Assembly: GCF_037176765.1 (NCBI RefSeq)
Contig: NC_090022.1
Location: 71,038,709-71,102,708, forward strand
DNA: 64,000 bases
Reading direction: 5' to 3'
Source of the DNA: Anolis sagrei
Lineage: Eukaryota > Chordata > Lepidosauria > Squamata > Anolidae
In this document: positions 59,901 through 64,000 of the stretch, one piece after another
Position numbering within the stretch: position 1 is the first letter of the stretch
How the letters are laid out: each line of letters begins with the position of its first letter
Notes under the pieces: model-generated
Database searches by the model: none
The model's input: only the letters and a program-made list of their open reading frames with translations
What the model was told of the DNA's origin: nothing
Program-made: the position numbers and the translations under genes

Positions 59901-62786
59901 GTGAGTTAGGGTCAAAGTGGTGCGCTCAATCCACAGGCTCTACAAGAGACAGAAGAAATAAAGAAAATGGAAATGTGTTTTAAACTTGATAAATCTAACA
60001 CTTTGAGGTAGAGGACATGAACACAAGAACCAAAAAGTTGGATCATACAAAGTAAGCATTTAAGTAACCATCTGTGAACCCATATGTTTGGATTGATCGG
60101 TGCTTGTGCAGATCCTTCAGAATCTTCTAAGGCTAAACATCAGAATCCTGTCCAGTTTTAATCTGTGTATCTCTGTGTCAGTTCCTGCTTTTCCCTTAGA
60201 TTCTCAATGTATGATGCAACAAAAATGGAAGTATGTCTAGAGGGGAGAAGGGTGGGTTGCGTGTCAGTTGACATAACCACCACTATAAGTTAGCAAAATA
60301 TTCTTTTTTGTCATCTGATTTATAAATCAGACAAATACTAGGGTGGCATAGAAGACAATATAGCCTTCCCAACGGGGTCACGACTATGCTTTTGGTAGTC
60401 AAGTCAGTAGAGTTTTATCAAAATGAGCAGCTGCAACCAAGTGTTTGTGTAGCAAATAGCCACAAATAGAATACCTTGGAGAAATGTCACTAAAGTCACC
60501 ACTGACCTGACAGAATGACTCAAAAGGGGAGAGGAGCCACCATGACCTCTGGGAAAGTAGTAGTAAGTGGAACATCCTTAGTAACCTCAATTAAAGCTTC
60601 ATGAATTTTGTTACAGCATTGCTGAATTTCACAATGATTAATATCAGAGATTGGAGAAATGGAATGGAGGTGGTTGGAAGAAGACAATGTTACAATTGGA
60701 GATAGAAATTCAACATGCATTGAAGCAATGGTTTGAGATAGTGCTATGTCCTGCAGTGACATAGGGAATACCAAAGAGGCTCAAACTGCAGGTGATTCTG
60801 TCACTGATGTCAATACCACATTACTTGTGCCTCAGGTGGAGGCCAGATGATGCTAGCTTAGATTGAGTTGGACTTTAAGTTTTTCCCTTCACTTTTTCTT
60901 GGGCAGAGGAGAATCCATATTCTTCATTTTTCCTTACTGTGGACATAATTCCTAGAAGATCACTGAAGTGAGGGGGAATTGCTTTTCTTATATTTAACTG
61001 GTACAGCTCATGAGAGTAAGTGCAGTACTCAAGTGTGCAAAATTGAGGCTGCTCCTGTAAAATGCACTGTCATGTGAGTAAGAGATGTAATCTCAGCTGA
61101 AGGATACTGCAGAAGAGATATTAAGAGTAGTTGTATTGGCAGTGCAGCAAAATACAATAACATCCAAAATTCACAAGTAATGACATTGTTTTTGGGGTGG
61201 GGGCAAACTCCAAAGTCCAAATTTTGAGAGGAAGGAAGCAGAAAATCAGAAAGAGATGTTCCAGTAGCATTAAGTTATCAGTAAAAAAAAGATAGATGCT
61301 GCAGTTGTAGTGGGTGAAAAGGAACAGAAATAAGAGCAGGAACCTGTGCAAAGACATGGGGGTATTGAAAGAACAAATTACCACCAAAATAAAAAATAGA
61401 TTAGAGAAGGTCCTGAGACACCCTCTCCCCACTCTCACACACAATACATACAGCTTAATACAGCATACTGGGATAGTATTGATATAGGCCTAAATCCTAT
61501 TTTTAGTCCTGACTAGAGTAAAGCTACTGAATTAATGAGATATCCTGCATGTGCTCACCATGTAACAATTATTTTAATGACTTAAGGCAATTAATTTACC
61601 TTTGTTATTTAACATCTCAACATTTGAGATATATTAAATGGATTTAAAGTGTTGGAGGAATTGTGACACTCTGAGTACTTCTGCACATGTGGTAGGACTG
61701 TCTACATATCTCAGAGTTTTAGGATAATATTTTGGGTGAAATAAGTAAAAACATTAACAAAATTAAATGCTTGACCAGTTTTACTTTCTCTGTTTGTCAA
61801 CAATAGTAAACAGTTAAAATATAAAGACTGCTTGTCTTGGTCTAGCGGCATGGATGGAAATTGCATATAATTGGAAATGTTCAGTACATTTCTCCATAAC
61901 TAATTGGAAAAAGAGACTATTTATATTGGTTCTAAAAGGAAAGCTTTCATAGAAGGCCAACAAGAAAAGATGTGCACAGACAGGATCCAGATTCTACAAT
62001 ATTTGATTTCCATTCATACAGTATTAATGTAAGCATATCTCAATTTATGGAAGGATATTATCGATCTTTTTACTGTCCTTTTTTTACTGTAAAGAATCTA
62101 ATGAACAAGCCTGTTATTGAATCTGTTTTATGTTCTCTTCAACACCATTAATGAATTGGTTGCACTGCATTTTTATATTAAATACAATTGAAAACCAGTA
62201 ATTACCTCAGTAGTTTATGTCATTGGGACCAATCAAATAAAATTCTTCTGTGCAAGCAAAAACAGAATGTAGATTAGAGAACTGCACATGGGAGGAATAT
62301 TACTTTTCTGTAGAATGTACAGTGATTTACCGTTGCCTGTGTTGAATGACTTACTAGATCACCCAGTGCAGGTCAATTTGGATGTAAGCCTAGGAAAGCT
62401 TATATTTGATTAGTCATGCAAAGGATTGTTACTTATTAATTTCAGAGTTGTTTGTAATGTGCCTTTTCATATTCTAAGCTTAAGAGCCTTTTCACATGTC
62501 CCAATCAGGGATGATGATGATGATATTTATTTATACCCCACTTTATCTCCCCAAAGGAGACTCAAGGGGCTATATGTATTTGGCATTGAAACAATGTGTC
62601 TGCCAGAAAGCATCCCAACCTTGAATTCATTTTCCTTGTCTTTTGGACCTTTATGGAAAGGCCTGTCATAACGGAACTTCCTGATGTTGTTAACTCGATA
62701 AAAACTCTTTATGCGATCAGGAACACGGTCCATCTGCAGTACATCAATGTTATCTGGAATGGGAGTCACTGCATAGATCTGCAAGT
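31944..62786 (-). CDS. DOCK3: DOCK3, C-terminal third (13 exons)
   Basis: Thirteen exons join in frame to about 629 residues of DOCK3 (MOCA), a brain-enriched guanine nucleotide exchange factor that activates Rac1 at membranes with ELMO. The right-hand exons (62786-54919) form the end of the DHR-2 catalytic domain. They include the lobe C helix region NINLLSMCLNGVIDAAVNGG, whose DAAV valine corresponds, as I recall, to the nucleotide-sensor valine of DOCK GEFs. The left-hand exons are a Ser/Pro-rich disordered tail ending in the Crk/SH3-type motif PPALPPKPYH. All introns are GT-AG, and the exon phases agree throughout. The 5' exons (SH3, DHR-1 and the start of DHR-2) lie beyond 64000. The 123-nt exon at 34661 looks optional; without it the tail reads AEKGHYSLHF as in human. 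Confidence 0.95.
32640..32825 (+). mobile_element. LINE 3' tail (L2/CR1-like)
   Basis: 'accaccctgagtcgcctaag' ... 'ggtatacaaatatagtaaat' then AAATA repeats. It lies antisense to DOCK3 in its last intron, only about 200 bp from the last exon. Confidence 0.65.
32959..33141 (+). mobile_element. SINE-like squamate repeat, 14-bp TSD
   Basis: The sequence 'ggtaaatgttttcccctgac' through 'gcctccaaggtcatgtggcc'-like text to 'cggtacctattgatctactc' is a frequent squamate repeat. It is flanked by perfect copies of caagttctctaggt (32945-32958, 33142-33155), showing target-primed insertion. The family name is unsure. A poly-A run follows at 33160. Confidence 0.7.
33925..34010. mobile_element. Fragment of a 'tatactcgtgtataag' repeat
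   Basis: 'gtcaacccggatttttgggt' ... 'agacctgtatacgagtacat' resembles the end of a common squamate repeat read in reverse, partly shared with 17175-17300. It lies within 40 bp of the DOCK3 exon at 34049. Confidence 0.35.
34049..34131 (-). CDS. DOCK3: DOCK3 exon HYSLHFDAFHH
   Basis: 83 nt, acceptor ATTTCAG (34132-34133), donor GTAAAA (ends 34048). It codes (G)HYSLHFDAFHHHLNDGPPAL through ARTLRK, including the PxxP-type PPALPARTLRK. Identity with human is near complete as I recall it. Confidence 0.94.
34661..34783 (-). CDS. DOCK3: DOCK3 symmetric exon, probably alternative
   Basis: A 123-nt open exon (acceptor CCTTCAG at 34784-34785, donor GTAAGG) in phase 1-1 codes 41 residues: VPAAPSSWSLDSGTREALPF and then LSTHVGSILAPPVPPRSLPH. 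PPVPPR is a class II SH3-ligand motif. Skipping it joins AEK and GHYSLHF exactly as in canonical human DOCK3 as I remember it; including it keeps the frame. The open frame, good splice sites and proline-rich content support a real cassette exon, but usage is inferred. Confidence 0.7.
37772..37906. mobile_element. hAT MITE with TSD CTCTACTT
   Basis: CAGTGGTTCTCAACCTGGGG to CCCCAGGTTGAGAACCACTG are perfect inverted ends, flanked by identical CTCTACTT (37764-37771, 37907-37914). It is the best preserved and so probably youngest copy of its family here. Confidence 0.9.
38163..38297. mobile_element. hAT MITE, TSD TTCTAGAT/TTCTAGTT
   Basis: Same family, 260 bp from the previous one. The ends are CAGTGGTTCTCAATCTG and CAGGTTGAGAACCACGG; 7 of 8 flanking bases match. 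Its right end and flank are duplicated in reverse at 38446. Confidence 0.85.
38289..38493. repeat. 48-bp inverted duplication beside a hAT copy
   Basis: 38289-38336 and 38446-38493 are reverse complements with one mismatch. The pair includes the last bases of the hAT element (GAACCACGG), its target site and about 30 bp of unique flank. The 109 bp between them is unique. Confidence 0.9.
38796..38883 (-). CDS. DOCK3: DOCK3 exon with microsatellite acceptor
   Basis: 88 nt, codes HPNFQRALLQQVIGPCKPCS then DPNLSVAEK plus one base; donor GTATAT (ends 38795). The acceptor is TTCTTAG (38884-38885) directly after a (TTTC)n tract, which therefore is the polypyrimidine tract. The coding text matches human DOCK3 (QRALFQQVV.CKPCSDPNLS) closely. 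Confidence 0.95.
38886..38930. repeat. (AAAG)n microsatellite
   Basis: About ten AAAG units on + (TTTC on the DOCK3 strand), starting within 2 bases of the exon's acceptor AG. Confidence 0.95.
39261..39513. mobile_element. MITE ('GGCC.CATCTA' ends)
   Basis: GGCCACATCTATATTGA and, inverted at the right, TCAGTGTAGATGAGGCC, with inner complementary arms ('ttttaagag' and 'ctcttaaaa'; 'ttttcaagactgcatgtctt' is self-complementary). About 250 bp, no ORF. Confidence 0.6.
39518..39726. mobile_element. Long-inverted-repeat MITE ('TCTACACT' family)
   Basis: It immediately follows the previous MITE. 'gtatctacactgaagaa' and 'ccacagtgtaagtgcatcc' are the ends; the arms include 'tcatggctcaatgctgtgg' against 'acaacattgagccatgaca'. 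Same family as 20362 and 23286. Confidence 0.7.
40579..40697 (-). CDS. DOCK3: DOCK3 exon SPSLPDKYRHNRE
   Basis: 119 nt, acceptor TTTACAG (40698-40699), donor GTAAGG. It codes (G)SPSLPDKYRHNRELMMLLPA to MYPTAIMENGQ, close to human (DKYRHAREMMLLLP). Part of the disordered C-terminal tail. Confidence 0.95.
41872..41996. mobile_element. hAT MITE with TSD GCATAGAG
   Basis: CAGTGTTTCTCCCCATATG to GGTTGTAAACCACTG, flanked by perfect GCATAGAG (41864-41871, 41997-42004). The internal arms are 'caactcccagaaatccca' and 'ggatttctgggagttg'. Confidence 0.88.
48117..48185. repeat. Perfect hairpin, 32-bp arms, 5-nt loop
   Basis: The arm 'acaattccagccaaactgct' continuing 'tagatatatcac' (48117-48148) is followed by cagta and then its exact reverse complement (48154-48185). 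There is no mismatch in 32 pairs. No known transposon ends were recognised at its edges. Confidence 0.95.
48249..48270. repeat. (AC)n microsatellite
   Basis: About eleven AC units, uninterrupted, in a DOCK3 intron. Confidence 0.95.
48825..48890 (+). mobile_element. LINE/SINE 3' tail
   Basis: 'caccttgagtccccatgagg' ... 'aggcaggatataagtaaag' then ATA repeats: the common L2/CR1-like tail in sense orientation. Confidence 0.55.
52218..52299 (-). CDS. DOCK3: DOCK3 exon ASPSTSSLSSTHS
   Basis: 82 nt, acceptor TGTTCAAAG (52300-52301), donor GTAAGA. It codes ASPSTSSLSSTHSAPSQMIN to PPSAR plus one base. Ser/Pro-rich tail, strongly like human (ASPSSSSLSSTHSAPSQMIT). The preceding human residues (about 22, from YPNPRYQG to SSSQ as I recall) are not visible on either side. 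Confidence 0.92.
53407..53542 (-). CDS. DOCK3: DOCK3 exon PLNMLGTVRHSSSS
   Basis: 136 nt, acceptor TTTTATAG (53543-53544), donor GTAAAG. It codes PLNMLGTVRHSSSSLSSHTS to GEDMYHMQ. The first half is conserved, the second half varies from human. Confidence 0.94.
53995..54116 (-). CDS. DOCK3: DOCK3 exon ELPALDKLSPACSG
   Basis: 122 nt, acceptor ATTACAG (54117-54118), donor GTATGT. It codes ELPALDKLSPACSGPSTPRS through SHSPMSPESIKLVHRH and two bases of the next Ser. The SPMSPES motif is conserved. It marks the change from the DHR-2 domain to the disordered tail. Confidence 0.95.
54919..55035 (-). CDS. DOCK3: DOCK3 exon VHILGVGLAVHEKF
   Basis: 117 nt, phase 0-0, acceptor AAACAG (55036-55037), donor GTAAGT. 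It codes VHILGVGLAVHEKFVHPEMR to MMRSSLYH, nearly identical to human: the last helices of DHR-2 lobe C. Confidence 0.96.
55897..56255. mobile_element. hAT element, 359 bp, TSD TGCTAGAG
   Basis: CAGAGGTCCTCAAACTTTTT at the left and CATAGTTTGAGGACCCCTG at the right, with perfect 8-bp duplications (55889-55896, 56256-56263). The ends resemble widespread hAT copies with 'gagggcc' next to the terminus. A piece at about 56140-56185 ('gttgttgtgtgctttcaagt') looks like part of a Sauria-type SINE. Confidence 0.88.
56400..56475 (-). mobile_element. LINE 3' tail, antisense
   Basis: 'tatttatataccgcctttcc' ... 'ggggggactcaaagcagatt' is the L2/CR1-like tail read on the minus strand. Confidence 0.6.
56740..56815 (-). 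mobile_element. LINE 3' tail, antisense (second)
   Basis: 'ttctatcctgcctttctccc' then 'gggactcaaggcagctaaca' is another minus-strand tail of the same kind, 270 bp from the previous one. Confidence 0.6.
57066..57149 (-). CDS. DOCK3: DOCK3 exon AFFDREYITTHPGD
   Basis: 84 nt, phase 0-0, acceptor TCCCCAG (57150-57151), donor GTATCC. It codes AFFDREYITTHPGDAEKITQ then LKELMHEQ, DHR-2 lobe C. The text is close to human. Confidence 0.95.
57591..57791 (+). mobile_element. 5S rRNA-derived SINE (Sauria type)
   Basis: The first 100 bp match 5S rRNA internal-promoter text: 'agatctactctgatcttgaa', 'aggatcagcc', 'gttaatacttggatgg' and 'gcagacc'. They are followed by the body 'gaactggccaaaccacctct' and 'ttatggaattaatggggcca' typical of squamate 5S-Sauria SINEs. 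It is not a functional 5S gene, since mutations lie in the control boxes and a foreign body is attached. Confidence 0.78.
57865..57964 (+). mobile_element. Left-arm copy of inverted-arm retroelement
   Basis: 'gtgggttttttcgggctata' through 'gacgtttcgcctgcatctat' to 'ctcagaggtgaggt', flanked by ttaagcatcatt (57853-57864, 57965-57976). A single arm with its own 12-bp target duplication, so short copies transpose too. Confidence 0.7.
57977..59295 (-). other. DOCK3: DOCK3 intron segment
   Basis: A poly-C run (58026-58041) and otherwise AT-rich DNA without recognisable features. The 67-codon and 80-codon ORFs here show no splice or domain support. Confidence 0.6.
59296..59475 (-). CDS. DOCK3: DOCK3 exon VEVSPLENAIQVVE (lobe C)
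   Basis: 180 nt, phase 0-0, acceptor CTTGTAG (59476-59477), donor GTAAAT. It codes VEVSPLENAIQVVENKNQEL to GGIARYQE. The segment INLLSMCLNGVIDAAVNGG is the catalytic core of DHR-2 lobe C; the valine in DAAVNGG matches the nucleotide sensor of DOCK GEFs (family knowledge). Confidence 0.97.
59853..59939 (-). CDS. DOCK3: DOCK3 exon SLWIERTTLTLTHS
   Basis: 87 nt, phase 0-0, acceptor TCTTGTAG (59940-59941), donor GTAATG. It codes SLWIERTTLTLTHSLPGISR then WFEVERREL, the conserved DHR-2 lobe B strand and loop found in all DOCK-A/B proteins. Confidence 0.97.
59940..62619 (-). other. DOCK3: DOCK3 intron, no features seen
   Basis: About 2.7 kb between two exons. Apart from a short antisense LINE tail near 62510-62580 I recognise nothing; several ORFs of 60-107 codons occur on the minus strand but without splice context or domains. 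Confidence 0.6.
62510..62585 (-). mobile_element. LINE 3' tail, antisense
   Basis: 'gatatttatttataccccac' ... 'ggagactcaaggggctatat' is the L2/CR1-like tail on the minus strand, with a GAT microsatellite at its end. It ends about 35 bp from the weak donor of the DOCK3 exon at 62620. Confidence 0.6.
62620..62786 (-). CDS. DOCK3: DOCK3 exon LQIYAVTPIPDNID
   Basis: 167 nt, acceptor TGTTGCAG (62787-62788), donor GTTGGG (ends 62619, not the usual GTRAGT). It codes (D)LQIYAVTPIPDNIDVLQMDR to FHKGPKDKENEFK in DHR-2 lobe B, almost identical to human. The frame joins perfectly to SLWIERT of the next exon, which fixes the donor despite its weak sequence. Confidence 0.96.
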
Positions 62787-62994
62787 CTGCAACACAGTCC
62801 AGTCAAAGGAAAATAAACTACACATTTGTCCCCAAAGTTCAAATCAGCCTCCAATGTTACTTGAATAACTGATAAACTTGTAGCTAATCAAATAACAGAT
62901 TTAGCACATATATAACATGTAGTAATGTAGATCTAATACTTTAATGTGTGAACTATCCCTTTATCCTTTCTCCAAACAAAACACAACTTCTCTC

Positions 62995-63540
62995 AGAAGA
63001 AGAAAGCCCTAAACGATTCTGGCCCAGCTTACCTGTCTGAATGTATCTTCCCTTATGAACCATCTTGGAGATTAAGATCATCTGGGGAGGCCCTGCTCTC
63101 AGTTCCACCTCCCTCGCAAGTGTGATTGGTGGGGATGAGAGACAGGGCCTTCTCAGTTGGGGCTCCTCGGGTATGGAACTCCCTCTCCAATGAAAATAGA
63201 TCAGCGCCTTCCCTCCTGGCCTTCAGAAGAAAAGTTAATGTTAAATGATGATAATTGATAATTGTATGCTATTATCGTTATGATAATTTTCCATAAGTGA
63301 GACATTAAATTTTGTCTTCTTTACTTGCCTAGTCCGTATGATTGCTTTTCACTATTTTTTTTACTTTCATAATATTTATGTTTATCTCACCTTTTTTTAA
63401 ACTGTAAAAACTGTAAACACTGAAAATGCACAATAAAAATTAATTATAATTTTTTTGTCATAATTATGTTGGAAACTGCTTTGAGTCTCCTGCTGGGGTG
63501 AGAAAAGTGGTATACAAGTGAAGCAAATAAATAAATAAAC
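62995..63540 (+). mobile_element. LINE ORF2 C-terminus and 3' tail
   Basis: The frame around 63150-63240 reads RAFSVGAPRVWNSLSNENRS then APSLLAFRRKV (with frame changes), the conserved ORF2 end of L2/CR1-type LINEs. 3'UTR and the 'gctttgagtctcctgctggg' tail with AAAT repeats (to about 63540) follow. It is a 5'-truncated LINE antisense to DOCK3. Confidence 0.75.
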
Positions 63541-63552
63541 AAACATTCAAGT

Positions 63553-63577
63553 TTCTTTTCTTTTCTTTTCTTTTCCA
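63553..63577. repeat. (TTTTC)n microsatellite
   Basis: Five TTTTC units next to the LINE tail. Confidence 0.9.
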
Positions 63578-64000
63578 GGTTCACTCTACCATTCTGGTAC
63601 TCTGAAAAACCCTGCTTTATGAAGGACCATTGGAGCTCTGCAGAAAGTTAAAAAATTAAGAAGTACTACATTTTAAAAAGACATTCCTGTTTTGTAACTC
63701 AGTAGTTACATTTTGATATATTTTCAGTTCTTCACATATGAGTACAACATACTGTAATCTGGAAAGCCAGTTCCTTAACTTGAATCATCACATATTACTC
63801 TTTCTGCCTTTCTCTGAAGTCCCCATCCTTCTTTAATTTATTTTTCAAGTGCCAATAAATGGCAAGTATGCCTACTTCCAGTTTGATGTAACACATAATG
63901 AATTTTTAAATTTTTCATTAACAGACTCTTTTCATCTCAGCTCATGAAGTTAATATTCCCACAAATGTGATCACTGCAGAGCACCTGTTCTTGGTTGAAT

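Larger units (their letters stand above)
62789..64000 (-). other. DOCK3: DOCK3 intron to window edge
   Basis: No further exon recognised. It contains a LINE fragment (62995-63540) and a (TTTTC)n tract. The next upstream exon of DOCK3 should lie past 64000. Confidence 0.6.

Overview
This is a vertebrate nuclear window, almost certainly from a squamate reptile (lizard). Its three or four host genes are typical vertebrate genes with GT-AG introns and CpG-rich promoters. The interspersed repeats are of the squamate kind: CR1/L2-type LINE tails, a 5S-derived Sauria-type SINE, and many short palindromic hAT elements with 8-bp target duplications. The gene order DCAF1 (+, tail only), RBM15B (-), MANF (-), DOCK3 (-) matches the mammalian 3p21 block (DOCK3-MANF-RBM15B-DCAF1), read from the other end.

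Layout. 1-3.5 kb: the end of DCAF1 on the + strand. It has a repeat-filled last intron, a short terminal coding exon (2599-2657) and a 3'UTR ending at tandem AATAAA signals. 3.5-9.1 kb: intronless RBM15B on the - strand, running tail-to-tail into DCAF1. Its 948-codon ORF has three RRMs and a SPOC domain, and its CpG-island promoter reaches about 9.7 kb. 9.7-12 kb: intergenic, with a TA-flanked MITE. 12.06-19.6 kb: MANF, four coding exons, 180 residues, complete, with a CpG promoter at 19.6-19.95 kb. Intron 1 holds a tandem array of about 70-bp units apparently grown inside a palindromic transposon. 20-31.9 kb: repeat-rich intergenic sequence plus the presumed DOCK3 3'UTR. 31.9-64 kb: the last 13 exons recognised in DOCK3, coding about 629 residues (end of the DHR-2 GEF domain and the whole proline-rich tail). 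The 5' part of DOCK3 lies beyond the right edge.

Function. The genes are neighbours, not an operon. RBM15B is a nuclear RNA-binding adaptor of the m6A writer complex. MANF is an ER-resident, secretable stress-response protein. DOCK3 is a neuronal Rac GEF. DCAF1 is the substrate receptor of CUL4-DDB1 ubiquitin ligases.

Most notable points: a symmetric 123-nt DOCK3 exon adding a proline-rich SH3-binding segment that I do not recall in the canonical human protein; a DOCK3 splice acceptor whose pyrimidine tract is a (TTTC)n microsatellite; a perfect 32-bp-arm hairpin in a DOCK3 intron; the tandem array in MANF intron 1; and several nested or inverted transposon structures dated by intact target-site duplications. 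Exon ends were read by hand from splice signals and reading frame. Comparisons with human proteins are from memory and were not aligned.
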